64,000 bases of DNA, taken from the NCBI RefSeq assembly GCF_007565055.1, contig NC_044565.1, positions 41,129,711 to 41,193,710 of the forward strand. Direction: 5' to 3'. Under the pieces are notes generated by a model that had not been told where the DNA came from, searched no databases, and worked only from the letters and a program-made list of their open reading frames with translations. Shown piece after piece: positions 12,239 to 24,125 of the stretch. How positions within the stretch are numbered: the stretch's first letter is position 1; the number at the start of each line of letters is the position of its first letter. A program made the position numbers and the translations under genes. The stretch is from Rhinopithecus roxellana. Taxonomy: Eukaryota > Chordata > Mammalia > Primates > Cercopithecidae.

Positions 12239-12540
12239 TTAGTTTTTTTCTTTTTCTTTTTTTTTTTTTTTTTTTTTTGATGGGCCAAGCTTACAGTTTT
12301 CAAAGTGCTATGACAGGATGGTTGCAAAAATAAAAAGCTAGTGAAAGCTTAGTCACAATATTTCTATAGCTGGCAATCAAAAGATCATATTGCATGCAAC
12401 TGGCAAAATCATCATAGGGAAATTATGCATTTTCCAGAATACCTTATTCCCTTCTGTGTATTAAACATTACTTTAATATTCTGGTGACAATGTTTTATAA
12501 TTAATCTAAATGTAAGGGAATGAACACACCAGAGATTATG
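12239..12540 (-). other. Poly(T) run followed by AT-rich block; possible retrocopy 3' end
   Basis: A T-rich run, ending in about 22 consecutive T, occupies 12245-12279 and is not attached to an Alu or L1 tail. Read on the minus strand it would be a poly(A) tail after about 260 bp of AU-rich, 3'UTR-like sequence. No AATAAA signal lies just upstream and I found no target-site duplication, so a processed-pseudogene reading is only a possibility. I do not recognise a parent gene. Confidence 0.25.
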
Positions 12541-13600
12541 TCTCAGTGCAAAGAGGTGAAAAAGGCTTCTTTGCAGTGGCAGACCGGATTACAGACTCAA
12601 CTCCTTTCACTTACGAGCAACCACAGCTATCACTGAGGGCTAATATCCCGCCACATCCTCCAGTGAATGCAAACATTCTGTACACTTTGGGGAGTAAAAC
12701 TCTTTCACTCATAAGGGTGTTAATGTTAACACAGAAGAAAAGTGTTTTAAAAATTGCGTTAGTTCATAGACTTATATTGAACTCATGAGGGGGAATCTAG
12801 CCCCAGAGAGATAAAAACTAAAGAGCTCAGCCATAAACCAGTATGATAACATCCTTATTATAAGATGCAAATTGAGGGACCCAATTCACTAAAACACATG
12901 TTACTGGTATTTAATTTTGCTTGTGGGAATATATCAGAAGTTGGCCTATGCCTTATGCACGATGTACTTAAAACGAGGGCGAGTAACTTTAGCTATAAAA
13001 AACAGTGATAAAGCAGCACAGGGCAAGCCGGGATTGAGAGATAATTGCGAGGCTCTAATTTAAGTGTCAGCATACACAGCTTTCTTTCCTGGCTTAGGCT
13101 GGGAAGCACAGCGCCCGCGTGCTGGAGGCGAGTGGGCTCTGTGTTGGGGAGGCTGGGGTCCCAAACCAGGGCAGGGGAATGGTGGCCCTGCGTGGCTTGT
13201 GGACCTCTCTCAGGGATTCCTCTCAGCAGGGGCTGGAAGAGCAGACCCACACCCAGTGGTCATTGTAGGAACTTCACTTGAGCTGGTCTGCTTGTGAGCC
13301 TGTGGTTTGGAGAGGAGAAGACGCACTTCCCCATGAGAAAAAGGTCAGTTCCTCTTTCCCTGGGTGGCACAAACAGCCTGCTGGGTGTCCTTGGCCTTCC
13401 TGCCACCCTTGAGTCCGTGAATTCCCTCTCAGGGTGTCACTGAGAGGATGCACTCTGTGTGTCTCCAGGTGGTCATCTCCGTGGGCTCCACCGTTGAGGA
13501 CACCGGCTCTCAGCTCCGCCCCCTCTCAGAAGCCTTCCTCACCTGGGGGTTCTGGGTGAAGGGAGCTCCCCATCGGAGACTCATGTGGGATTGTGTGTGG
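12541..13600. other. Unique sequence
   Basis: No gene recognised. Overlapping open frames on both strands near 12993-13297 look like chance, because the region is G/C-richer and stop-poor. Confidence 0.45.
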
Positions 13601-13611
13601 ACCATAGAGCC

Positions 13612-13705
13612 ACAGAGCGTCACCTGGGAGCCGGGCGAAATGCGCGACCTGTAGCCCCTCCCTCCTCAGACCTCTGATTCACGATCTGCGTTTTAGGAAG
13701 ACACA
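13612..13705 (+). repeat. Possible nonautonomous DNA transposon fragment (MER type)
   Basis: The segment GCGTCACCTGGGAG, then GAAATGCG, CAGACCTCTGATTCA and ATCTGCGTTTTA follows the order of a common primate MER element ('catcacctgggag… gaatctgcatttta'). The family name is not certain. Confidence 0.45.
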
Positions 13706-15559
13706 TGGACTTGTGAGAAGTGTGCTACCCCTACCCTCTGACCACTGCATGAGCCCCTCATTCACCATTTAGGGCTTGCAGGGTTTGAAGAATTAAGAGA
13801 CGGTCTTCCAAATGCCTCATTTTTAGGGGGTTAAACCTTTATGATTAGAGGGAAAATTATTGCAAGAAGCATAGGGATGCATCAGAGGTCAACAGAGCAC
13901 AAGCATGAAATGCCATTAACACTATGTTAGATAACATCAGGGGTCACCTTGAGGTTGGCTGGGGAGGCAAGGGATGTCCAGCCCTTGAGGGCATGAGATG
14001 TCTGCTGAGAGAGACATTTGCTCTGATGGTGTTGGCTCAAGCCCAAGAGGACACTATGGATATCAGCGTGGTCTGCCCCTGCCTAGCCCTCTCCAGAAAC
14101 AGGCCACCGGCCACCTCCTGAAGAGTGAAAGTTAGGGAGAGCAGGGAGGATGGGGAAGGGGCCAGAGGACAGGGGTCCCCAGGCCACCTAATGATGAAAC
14201 TCAGTTAACCTTGAGGCAGACTGGGTGAGCCTACAGTGATTGCAGGGGCTTAGGCTAACCCTGCCCCCCTAAACTGCCAATGTCTGGATTTCCTTAATAA
14301 GATGAAAAGCTTTTTGTAACACAATTACGAGAGAAAATGCTTATACCACAAAGGCTGGGTTGAGGTAACACTTAAGTGTGAATGGGTTAGAGAATAACCA
14401 GCTAATCAATCACCAAGTCTCAACAAGAAGTGAAGACAAGGCCCTCTCCTGGTTTTGCTGGGATGCACTGAACACGTGTGGGAAAGACTCAGATAAAACT
14501 GATCATAGGCTTGGGTGCAGAGCGTGCATTTTGAAGTCTCCCCTCTTAGCCAGGAGTCTGGGTCTAGTTTACGTCACACTGAGTGAGAGAGGAAGCATCT
14601 TAGTAAGAGTTGTATTTCAGTCAGGCAGCTGCAAAGACCACAGCTCAACTTTGCATTCTTCAATGAAGCTTTTTGCTTTTTTGTTTTTAAACCCAGGTTA
14701 TTTCATACAAAGGCGGTTGGCTCTTAGGGCTTTATTAATTGGAGCATTATATTTAAATGTCTTATTTTTTCATCTGACCCTGTCTTAGTCTTCGTGACTT
14801 CCCTTGTAGCAAGCATAGCCCTCCTCACGTAACTCCTGGGTGATGAGTGAGCTCTGTATGGATGCCCAGATGTAAATGGCCTTTGGAAGGACCGACAAGA
14901 ACTTTGGTGGGATAATTTCCTCTCCTAGGATGGATTTTGTTTTCCTTATTGTGTTCTCACTAGAACGGCCACATGCATCCAAGTCTCTGGAGTAACTTAC
15001 TTTTGTTGTCTTTCCATTTTTAAAAAGCAAAGTGGACATTTTTCTCAAGCCTTTCGAAGTTCAAATTACATCATCGGATCATCTAAACGCTGTCAGATGG
15101 GCAGAAGATTGGGGATGGGTCGGGGGAGTGGGATCACTAATTACCACATTCGAATGTGTGGATTCAAATGCTCCTGTTTCTTCTATAGATTAGATCCAGG
15201 CTTTAACTTCAGTTTCCTGTGTGACCTTTGAGAAGCCATCTCTCCAAGTGCTTCCTTTGAAAGGGTGAGCCCTGGGTGCCTCTCTCTGAGAGAGGCCCTT
15301 GCTCCATCTGGGCTTGACTCTGCCACGTGGGATCAGAAGGAACGTACATTCTGTCAGCAGCTGCCGGAAATGCTGGAGCAGCAGCCCTGGAGGGCGGGTG
15401 AAGCAGTCCCTGGTTTTGGAGGAGGCGTGAGAAGAAATTCATGGGAGGCTTTAATTCTTTTTAGATTCCCAACCATTTTCTTCTAGCTGCTACTCCCTGC
15501 ATTTGTGTAACTATTAGTTTGCAACACATGTGACAAGCTTTCTCTCATTGGCTGCTCAC
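13706..15559. other. Unique sequence, ~1.8 kb
   Basis: Nothing recognisable on either strand. Confidence 0.5.
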
Positions 15560-15720
15560 TGCAGCACTGTGGGGCCATGCAGCCAGGCAGGTGCTAATGC
15601 CTCCATTTCACTGACTGGGAGACTGAGACTCAGAGCAGTTGGGAGCTCTCCTGAGATAACACAGCTAGTTAGAAGTCAAGCCAGGTCCCCAGGGTAGAGC
15701 TTTCAGTACTGTGTGAGGGC
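15560..15720 (-). repeat. MIR SINE, antisense
   Basis: Antisense MIR order: 'cctccatttcactgactggg', 'gagactgagactcagagcag', 'gataacacagctagttagaa' and 'gtcaagccaggtcccc'. Confidence 0.75.
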
Positions 15721-15969
15721 AGCATAAAATGAAGTCTGTAGACTGTTTTTTCTCTGAGAAGTTCAAGTCTTCTGCCTTACTGCTTCTTCCCTCCAAGACA
15801 ATAAGTTGGTCTGGTGCCCTCTCCAGGGACAAACTTGGGAAACACCTCTTCAGTGTGAGGTAGCAGCCTCCTTTAGCTATTGTCACAGCCAATTCACAGA
15901 GGTCTAAGGCCCCCAGCTTAATTGATGGTTAAAGACCAATTCCACCCCATTCCCCCACCTCCATCAAAA
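15721..15969. other. Unique spacer
   Basis: No feature seen. Confidence 0.4.
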
Positions 15970-17038
15970 AAGCGGGCAAACACCACTTCATGCCTACTAG
16001 AATGGCTATTAAAAACAAACAAACAAAAACAGAAAATAACAAGTGTTAGCTAGAATGTGGAGAAGATGGAGACTGCATGCATTGCTGGTGGGAATGTCAA
16101 ATGCTGGAATCACTGTGGAAAACGGTTTGGCAGTTTCTCAAAAAGTTAAACACTTACCATACGATCCTGAAATTCCACTCCCAAGTGTACAGCCAAAACA
16201 ATGGAAATCAGGGATTTAAGCGGATTTCTATACACCCATGTTCATAGCAGTATTAGTCACAATAAATGCAAAGTAGAAACGACCCAAGCATCTATGAAAA
16301 GATGAATGAGGCCTGGCATGGTCGCTCATACCTGTAATCCCAGCACTTTGGGAGGCTGAGGTGGGTGGATCACCTGAGGTCAGGAGTTCAAGACCAGCCT
16401 GGCCAACATGGTGAAACCCCGTCTCTACTAAAAATATAAAAATTAGCTGGGCGTGGCGGTGCATGCCTGTAATCCCAGTTACTCAGGAGGCTGAGGCACA
16501 AGAATCACTTGAGCCCGGGAGGCGGAGGTTGCAGTGAGCTGAGATCATACCATTGCACTCCAGCCTGGGTGACAGAGGGAAAATCTGTCTCAGGGAAAAA
16601 AAAAAAAAAAAGAAAAGATGAATGGATAAACAAAATGGGAGCTATATACACAGTGGAATAATATTCAGCCATAGAAAGAAATGAAATTTTGACATATGCT
16701 ACAACATGGATGGACCTTGCAAACATTGTGCTAAATGAGACATGCCAAATATGAAAGGACCAATATTATATGTTTCCACTTCCATGAGGTACCTAGACTA
16801 GGCAAATTCATAAGGACAGAAAGTGGAATAGAGATTGCCAGGGGATTAATGAGGGGTTGGGAAGGAGAGCTACTGTTTAACGGCTAGGGAATTTATGCTG
16901 GGGATGATGAAAAAGTTCTGGAGGTGGGTAGTGGGATGAGGACAAAGCATTGCAAACATACTTAATGCCACTGAAGTGTATACTCACAAATGATTAAAAT
17001 GGTAAATGTTACGTTATATATATATATAAACATAATTT
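15970..17038 (+). mobile_element. L1M-type LINE 3' end (ORF2 tail and 3'UTR), split by Alu
   Basis: Sense-oriented remnant of LINE-1: 'cctactagaatggctattaa', 'gctggtgggaatgtcaaatg', 'ggaaaacggtttggcagttt', then, after the Alu at 16310-16611, 'ggaataatattcagccatag' and a 3'UTR with 'gatgaaaaagttctggaggt' and 'taatgccactgaagtgtata'. It ends in a short TA run (17017-17030). Heavily mutated, with no intact reverse transcriptase frame. The mammalian-wide (L1MB/L1MD-like) class is inferred from divergence and UTR type. Confidence 0.85.
16310..16611 (+). mobile_element. Alu element, sense, inside L1M
   Basis: Full-length sense Alu with a long A-tail. A perfect 13-bp target-site duplication GAAAAGATGAATG (16297-16309 and 16612-16624) interrupts the L1 phrase 'gatgaatggataaacaaaat'. 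AluS-like. Confidence 0.97.
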
Positions 17039-17065
17039 TAAAAGACTGTTAAAAGAAAGCAAACA

Positions 17066-17366
17066 GGCCAGGTGCAGTGGCTCATGCGTGTAATCCCAGC
17101 ACTTTGGGAGGCCAAGGCGGGTGGGTCACTTGAGGCCAGGAGTTCAAGACCAACCTGGCCAACGTGGTGAAACCCTACCTCTACTGAAAATACCAAAATT
17201 AACTGGGATGTGGCAGCACATGCCTGTAATCCCAGATACTTGGGAGGCTGAGGCACGAGAATCACTTGAACCTGGGAGACGGAGGTTGCAGTGAGCCGAG
17301 ACTACACTACTGCACTCTAGCCTGGGCGACAGAGTGAGACTCTGTCTCAAGAAAAAAAAAAAAAAA
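17066..17366 (+). mobile_element. Alu element, sense
   Basis: Full-length sense Alu just after the L1M end. Target-site duplication GAAAGCAAACA (17055-17065) against GGAAGCAAACA (17367-17377), one mismatch. Confidence 0.96.
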
Positions 17367-17377
17367 GGAAGCAAACA

Positions 17378-18154
17378 AACCCAAATAGAAAAAACAACCG
17401 AACCAACAAAAACAAAAAAGGAGGCAAAGGAAGAAGAGAGGGCCCGAGGGTAAAGGACAGGGGCTGGTGTGGAAGACACAACAGTACATCATGAAAAGGA
17501 AGAAGAAGAAGAGAAAGGGTGTCTCTGGGAGAGGTCTAGGTGGTGCTCTGCCCAAGGGGTCGCATACCTCAGCGCTGGGAAGAGAGGCATTCTCTGGGGC
17601 CTGAGACTCCTGCAGGGAAACTGTCCCAGTATCAGCCAGGAAAGAGATGGCTTTCTTTTACTACATGACAGCAGCCCTGGAGCTCTGGGGCAGGATCATA
17701 TCCTTAGGGCGGGAGAAGTGCCCATTTCCAATTTATTTATGTGTTTTATCCCCAGAGTGGGATAACTGACTGTGAAACTGACCTAATATTTATGTCTATT
17801 TTCAGGCCGGGGGTTGATATGAGTGCTTTCTTGATGAACTGTGCCCTCAGAGCTATTTACTTTAGTGGAAGGTTTCTTTTGAGGAGGAGATTGGGAAAAG
17901 TTATCAAATTCTGTGGTTGCTGCTTCCTCTAATCACATTCTCAGTTTTGAATAATTTTTAAGCCCTTCGGAAGTACAAGAAATAGGAGCTTTTAAAATGA
18001 TGAGAGCATTCCCACCAAAGGTAAAATGCTCCCTACCCCGGGGCCCAGCTCTTTACAGTGAGTTTGTGAAATCTACTTTTATCATTCTAAAAGTTTCATG
18101 TTGTCCACACTGCCTGTTAGGAAATGTGGAAGAGCTGGCTTTCAAACTTGGACT
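17378..18154. other. Unique sequence, A-rich at the start
   Basis: A CAAAC/AAAC-rich stretch to about 17420 and a GAA-rich patch near 17498-17516 precede unremarkable unique sequence. No gene seen. Confidence 0.5.
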
Positions 18155-18313
18155 TGAAGCCAGGCATGGTAGCGGGTGATTGTAATCTTAGCTACTTGCT
18201 TGAGCTGAAGACTTTGAGGCTACAGTGAGCTATGATTGATTGTGCCACTATGCTCCAGCTTGGATGACAGAGCGAGACCTCAGTCTCAAAAAAAAAAAAA
18301 AAAAAAAAAAAAA
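18155..18313 (+). mobile_element. Short or deleted Alu (monomer-like), sense
   Basis: Begins AGCCAGGCATGGTAGCGGG, skips the middle, continues 'gaggctacagtgagctatga' and 'gatgacagagcgagacc', and ends in about 27 A. Either a free Alu monomer or an Alu with an internal deletion. The flanks share only GGACT. Confidence 0.8.
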
Positions 18314-18576
18314 GGACTAAGGCTGGCAGAGACAAGAAGACTAAAACTTTGTATTAATTTGTTGTATGGTCATTCCTTGTTTTTTCAGAATGGACTGCTC
18401 TCTTTTTTCCCTTCAAGCAACAAGATGGTAGAATTACAACCCAGCCCCTCCCTGTAGAACTCTCTGTTCAGCCCTGAAGGTTAAAGTCCGTAGATGAGAA
18501 AGGCTGGAATGCAAGGTGTGAACACTGAGATAAAGCAGAGCATGGGCACTTGTTTTGTTTGGTTGCCATGAGGCTC

Positions 18577-18858
18577 CATTTTATTTTATTTTTAAGACAA
18601 GGTCTTGCTCTGTCACTCAGGCTGGAGTGCAGTGGTATGATCATGGCTCACTGCAGCCTCAACCTCCTGGGCTCAAGTAATCCTCCCACCTCATCCTCCC
18701 CAGTAGCTGGGGCTAGCCACCAAACCTGGCTAATTTTTTATAGAGACAGGGGTCTCAGTATGTTGCCTAGGCTGGCCTCGAACTCTTGGGCTCAAGTGAT
18801 CCTCATGCCTCGGCCTCCCAAAGTGTTGGAGTACAGATGTGAACGACTGTGCTAAGCG
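18577..18858 (-). mobile_element. AluJ-like element, antisense
   Basis: Reverse Alu with old diagnostic text: 'tggctcactgcagcctcaac', 'cctgggctcaagtaatcctc' and 'gtatgttgcctaggctgg'. It is diverged and has a TTTTA-type tail near 18575-18595. Confidence 0.93.
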
Positions 18859-19344
18859 TTATCAGGCTTTAGAACTAGAAGCTCAAGAAGTGACCTTAAC
18901 AGTAAAGGGACTTCAGAAATGAAATTACATTCTGAAACCAGTGCAGAGGAACCAAGTATTCAGCACTGACTTGCTCTCAGGTAGCATTGAGCATATATTT
19001 GCTGGCGACAGAGGCAGATGATTGGAATTTATTTTTTGCCAAATGGTTTTGTTTCCTGAGTCCTGAGAGATGACCTGGTCAAACCTTCCCCTTTAATCTT
19101 ATTAAGGAAAATCGATGGGCACAAGCTGGGATTAACTACAAGGAAATTTGAGCAGCAGGAGAAGCTCATTCTTCCAAGGTGCTTGGTAAATTTGGGGAAT
19201 TCTCTGAACATTCTGAGTAAATATCTGGGTGGAGGGCAAGGAAGTGACTATATTATTACTAGCAACGCAAGGAGATAGTCATAGCTTTGACAAATACTTT
19301 TAGGTTTGCTGAAGAGTTTTTATTTTCTCCTTTTGTCTCTATGC
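18859..19344. other. Unique sequence
   Basis: No feature seen. Confidence 0.45.
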
Positions 19345-19465
19345 CACCCAGGTATTGCTATTGCCCTAATTTCTCAGAGAAGTAAACCCAGGCTCAGAGT
19401 AGTCTGGGGGTTTGTTGGAGGCCACAGAACCAGTTAGAAGAGGCATGGATTAGGATGCAGGTATT
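19345..19465 (-). repeat. MIR SINE fragment, antisense
   Basis: 'agagaagtaaacccaggctc', 'ggaggccacagaaccagtta' and 'ggattaggatgcagg' follow the antisense MIR order, weakly. Confidence 0.5.
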
Positions 19466-20219
19466 GTGACTCATTTTGCAGACTTCCCTTGGGGTTTTCA
19501 ATCTTGTCCTTTCTGGTTGTGCCTACGCCTGGGTTTAGACTCATGCTGGGGGCTAGATGGGAGCGTGTTGGATGTCTTGGGGTGAGTGTGGGAATGGAGG
19601 GTAGCTCTTGCAGTGCTCTGGCTAGAGCTGGTCCTAACCCTGCCATTGCAGGGGCGGGAGGTGGTGGGTGATAGCAATTCAGGCCAGAGCGTTTCTCGGA
19701 AGGGTGGAGTGTGAGTGCTGGGTCAGGCTAGTGAGGCATGGTTCTATGTAATTGCATTCAGCTTGCAATAGCTGATGGCACTGATGAATGGAGCCTCTGG
19801 GCCACTCCTGGGCCTGGCCAGCTCCCCTGCCTTCCCCTTCGAATTCAGGTGCCCTCTTTTGAGGTTGCTGTTCTGGTCAGGATAGCTAAGCTGTCCTTCA
19901 GTAGGCCATTGTTTTAGTATTCTCAGATTATCTGGGAGGGGTCTCTAGTCTCCTCTCCTCAGATGGATTTAGCACATCTCACCTTGATGGTTCCTGAAGC
20001 AAGGACTCTGACTTTGAGAGGACGGAAGGTGGGGGAGTGAGCTGAGATGAGACTGGAGCTGGCAGGAGCGCTGGCAGCGAGGATGGCAGCTTCAGGGACC
20101 CTATCCAGGTGCCATGTTGGGGCCAGGCCTTGAAGGCAAACTCCTCCTATTCCCCATGTGTGCTGACAGGAGTGTCTTAGGGAGGGGGCTGCTGAGGTTG
20201 TCTTCGGGCCACATGGCTG
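19466..20219. other. Unique sequence
   Basis: G-rich on the plus strand near 19590-19670, but no gene or clear repeat. Confidence 0.45.
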
Positions 20220-20375
20220 CTGGGCATGGCACTGGATTCAGGACCAAGAGTCCCGGGCTCTAATTCCTGTTCCTTCACTTCATGTTCTTTTCTCTGGGTC
20301 TTAGTTTTCTCATCTGTAGCAGGAGCCGATGAATTCTAAGGTCACTCTTAGATTCTACAGGACTCTCCCTGGAAG
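20220..20375 (+). repeat. MIR SINE, sense
   Basis: Sense MIR order: 'gcactggattcaggaccaag', 'gggctctaattcctg', 'tctctgggtcttagttttct' and 'catctgtagcaggag'. Confidence 0.7.
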
Positions 20376-21022
20376 AGAACCCAGGAGGGGTGCCTGGGAG
20401 GCGGCTGCTCGGGGTGGCCAGGTACAAAGCCACCAGGCAGAGGCACAGGAGACATCCCTGAATCACTGAGGAGTCACCGGCTATGAGCAATCTGTGGTGG
20501 GAGAGAAGGAGGTGCAGACCAGTCAGGGGAAGGAGGTGACTTCAAAAAACGCCAGGAAAGTTTACAAGCAGGTTTTGTCTAAGTGATTGGCCAATAGGCG
20601 CTAGCAGCAAACACACCAATGCAGGGTCTCAACTTGGTCAGGAATGGAATGCTTTTTTTTTTTTCTTAAAGAAAATAAATCCAATCAGATCTTTTATCTT
20701 GTTTAGAAATCATAAATTTAACATGTATTGGGGTTAGCAGACCAGTTCAGGGGTTGTTTGGGAGCACTGGTTCATTAGGCTGGGAGTATTTACGAGGCAG
20801 AGTTTAAAGGACACCATTTAACAATTCTTGGCCTGGGGCTGTCTTGGTTGCAGCTTTGGGCATCTTTTGGAGTTCTGTTTGGAAGTTTTGCTCGTTGAAA
20901 TATAGTTTAGAATGCAGAGAATTAAGTGCCTTTTGAAAACATTTTCATCTCATCCTAGGCAGTTAAATTCCCAACACTTTGGAATCATGGCTATAATTCT
21001 GTTTACAAACACAAATTGGGTG
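20376..21022. other. Unique sequence
   Basis: No gene seen. A T12 run lies at 20652-20664. Confidence 0.45.
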
Positions 21023-21032
21023 CCCACTTTGT

Positions 21033-21336
21033 TATTTTATTTTATTTTATTTTTGAGACAGAGTCTCACTCTGTTGCCCAGGCTGGAGTGCAGTGGTGTG
21101 ATCTCGGCTCACTGCAACCTCCGCCTCCCAGGTTCAAGTGATTCTCCTGCCTCAGCCTCCCGAGTAGCTATGATTTTTGGTGTGCGCCACCATGCCCAAC
21201 TAATTTTTGTATTTTTAGTAAAGACAGGATTTCGACACATTGGCCAGGCTGGTCTCAAACACCTGACCTCAGGTGATCCACCAGCCTCTGCCTCCCAAAG
21301 TGCTGGGATTACAGGTGTGAGCCACCGTGCCTGGCC
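21033..21336 (-). mobile_element. Alu element, antisense
   Basis: Full-length reverse Alu with a TTTTA-repeat tail. Target-site duplication CCCACTTTGT (21023-21032) against CCCACTATGT (21337-21346). Confidence 0.95.
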
Positions 21337-21346
21337 CCCACTATGT

Positions 21347-21699
21347 CTTACTACCTGCAAGACACAGTACTGAGTGTTTTGAGGAAAACGACAATTGAAC
21401 AATAGTCAGTCCACAGCAGGTGACTCAAACAGCATTTCCCAAATTGTATTAAGTTTGGGGAATTTTTATTTTCAGATAAGAAGGCATATCAACACACATC
21501 TACATGCTGACCTACCTGTGTCTTTTTGTTGTGGGGCTTGGGTCTTGGTTCCTGAAAACGTTTTCGTAATTGATAGGTGAAAATAACAAAAATATGGTAG
21601 ACATGTCTTGGAATGAGCACTATTAAAAAGAAAAATAAGACTCTGGAATACAAACTAGTTTATATTTTGTATTCTGAGTAGTAATGTCTACCCAGTGGA
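21347..21699. other. Unique sequence
   Basis: No feature seen. Confidence 0.45.
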
Positions 21700-21905
21700 C
21701 ACTTGGCAGGGGTAAAGAACATGCTCTCTGCTTGAGCATCTGTGAGGTGTATTTCAGTTGTTCCTCTGAGCCATGTAGCATTATTGCCATTTTCTAGATA
21801 AAGTCACTGGAGCTTAAACTAGTTAAGTGGCTCGATAAAGGTCATCTAGCTAGTAACTGGTAAAGTCAAGTCTTTCTGACTCAAAAATCCATGCTCTTAT
21901 TAATT
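21700..21905 (-). repeat. MIR SINE, antisense
   Basis: 'attgccattttctagataaa', 'gtcactggagcttaaactag', 'aaaggtcatctagctagtaa' and 'atccatgctctta' follow the antisense MIR order. Confidence 0.7.
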
Positions 21906-22445
21906 AATTAACTTAAAAAATATGAATTGAACATTTCTTATCAAACATGCTGCCTCCACATGGGGCATTCTGTGTACTCTAAGGAGAAGAATCAGACAAT
22001 CACCAAACACAGCACAATATAGCATATTTTGTAATTAAGTGCTACTTTACGAGCTATATGAATTCAGGGAAGGGAGAATATGTCAGCTGGAGAGGCTTGG
22101 CACAATGTCTTGAGAGGATCTCAAGCTGAGTCTCAGAGCACAGAAAAGATTTGCAGGAACCGTGAACAGAGAAGAGCGGCAGAACTTGTGTCTGGGGGGC
22201 AGTGAGATGCAGAGGTAAATTGGAGCAGATGCTTTAACTTTGCAAGGTCACCTGCTTTGAGGTTCAATTATAACTACCTGGAGTGGCCTTTCAGCCCTGA
22301 AATAGTGAAGAGGGTGGTTTCATTGTCTAACTCCCACGTTCATCTGCCTTAATAGTGACTAGCTCTAAGTCCAGAAGGAGAACTGGGAGGGGTGAGAATA
22401 TGAAATAATTACTCATTGATAGCAATTTCCACATGCTTCCTAAAA
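21906..22445. other. Unique sequence or undetermined old repeat
   Basis: A TTAATTAATTAA motif lies at 21900-21911. The segment 21980-22220 has the feel of a very old interspersed repeat but cannot be assigned. No gene seen. Confidence 0.4.
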
Positions 22446-22459
22446 CAATAACCAATCCT

Positions 22460-22760
22460 GGCCGGGCGCGGTGGCTCAAGCCTGTAATCCCAGCACTTTG
22501 GGAGGCCGAGACGGGCGGATCACGAGGTCAGGAGATCGAGACCATCCTGGCTAACACGGTGTAACCCCGTCTCTACTAAAAAATACAAAAACTAGCCTGG
22601 CGAGGTAGCGGGCGCCTGTAGTCCCAAGCTACTCGGGAGGCTGAGGCAGGAGAATGGCGTGAACCCGGGAGGCGGAGCTTGCAGTGAGCTGAGATCCGGC
22701 CACTGCACTCCAGCCTGGGGGACAGAGCGAGACTCCGTCTCAAAAAAAAAAAAAAAAAAA
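22460..22760 (+). mobile_element. Young AluY (Old World monkey type), sense
   Basis: Intact sense AluY with the monkey-type CAAGCCTGTAATCC and CGAGACGGGCGG variants and an uninterrupted A19 tail. A perfect 13-bp target-site duplication CAATAACCAATCC lies at 22446-22458 and 22761-22773. The youngest-looking sense insertion in the window. Confidence 0.98.
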
Positions 22761-22773
22761 CAATAACCAATCC

Positions 22774-23544
22774 AAATTACCTACATCTGCACAGATGACA
22801 CAGATGATACAATAATGAAATAATTGATGAAATAATAATGAGAGAAGTCATAAAAGTAGAGATTTTAAAAGCCCCGTGTTCCCAAGAGCCATATGCTACT
22901 AGCTGCAAAGCGCTTCTTTCTGTGCGTGATCAAAACCTTTTCTGTTCTCTTAACAAATAATACATTGGTAAGCAGGTGCTTCATTGGTTGAAGAGGTCAT
23001 TGCTGGATGCCAGGTTGGTTTTCAGAGAACAGAAATGACATTTCTATGAAATCAACTTGAACAAGGTATTTAACTCAGCTTCTCAAAATTTGCCAAAAAA
23101 CTTTATTTAAAGAGATTCTCAGAGGAGGCTGTTGTGGTGACTCTGACTGCATCCTATGCCCACTCTTCCCTCTCTTTTGGCCTTCTTTTTCAGCCCTGTG
23201 TAAATCCAAGAAGGTGGGATGGGGAAAGAGATTACAGGCTGGTTTAGTGTTCTGCAGGTGCCCAGGAGAGGTTGGAAGCTGGGAGGTGGGGTGGAGTCTC
23301 AGAAGAACAGAGTGGCTCGCAGTGGCATTGTGCGGCTTCTTAGCCACCACACTGGGTCTCCCCAGGGGGTGGCTGATGTTGCCATCCTCTGCTTTGCCAC
23401 TGGTGGTGACTGGTGGGAACGTTTCTCATAGGTTTTGGATGGATGTCCATGTTTATCTCTTGAGGCCCATTAATTTGGTTGCTTGGGTGCTGTAGTGATG
23501 GGTCTATGCCATGTCTTGGAAAGAGCACTAGATTAGAAAAGAAG
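22774..23544. other. Unique sequence
   Basis: No gene or clear repeat. Overlapping open frames near 23075-23495 on both strands look incidental. Confidence 0.45.
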
Positions 23545-23670
23545 CCTTGGTCCTGGACAGTTCTGCTTCATGGCTTTAGATGAGTTCCTTAAGGTTTCTC
23601 CATCTCAATTTCCTTATTTGCCATCTGGATTGTTATGCTAGATAATCTCCAAGCTCCCTTCCAAGTCTGT
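23545..23670 (+). repeat. MIR SINE, sense
   Basis: 'gttccttaaggtttctccat', 'ctcaatttccttatttgcca' and 'ctagataatctccaagctcc' match the sense MIR 3' half. Confidence 0.6.
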
Positions 23671-23820
23671 GATGAGAGGCCAAAGTTGTAAATTCAGTCT
23701 CCTCGTGGAGTAGACAGTGCTGCATTGTGCCAGAGTCACAGACAGCAGCCCTGTCCTATCCTCACCATGACTCCTCTAGGTCTCTAGGTGAGACTGTCAG
23801 TGGTTCAGACCAAATTCTTT
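23671..23820. other. Unique spacer
   Basis: No feature seen. Confidence 0.4.
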
Positions 23821-23823
23821 GTC

Positions 23824-24116
23824 TTTTTTTTTTTTGACAGAGTTTCACTCTTGTTGCCCAAGCTGGAGTGCAATGATGCTATCTCGGCTCACTGCAACCT
23901 TTGCCTCCTGGGTTCAAGCGATTCTCCTGCCTCAGCCTCCTGAGTAGCTGGGATTACAGGCATGCGCCACCATGCCCAGCTAATTTTTTGTATTTTTAGT
24001 AGAGATGGGGTTTCACCATGGTGGCCAGGCTGGTCTCGAACTACTGACCTCAGGTGATCTACCCACCTCGGCCTCCCAAAGTGCTGGGCTTACAGGTGTC
24101 AGTCACTGAGCTCAGC
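23824..24116 (-). mobile_element. Alu element, antisense
   Basis: Full-length reverse AluS-like copy ending CTGAGCTCAGC. GTCTTTTT occurs on both flanks (from 23821 and from 24118), consistent with a short target-site duplication. Confidence 0.93.
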
Positions 24117-24125
24117 AGTCTTTTT

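Noticed and set aside
15970..17038. L1 ORF2 remnants as a possible coding gene
   Set aside because: Multiple stops and indels and only the 3' end is present. The same holds for 26200-26640, 31765-33325 and 55050-55935.
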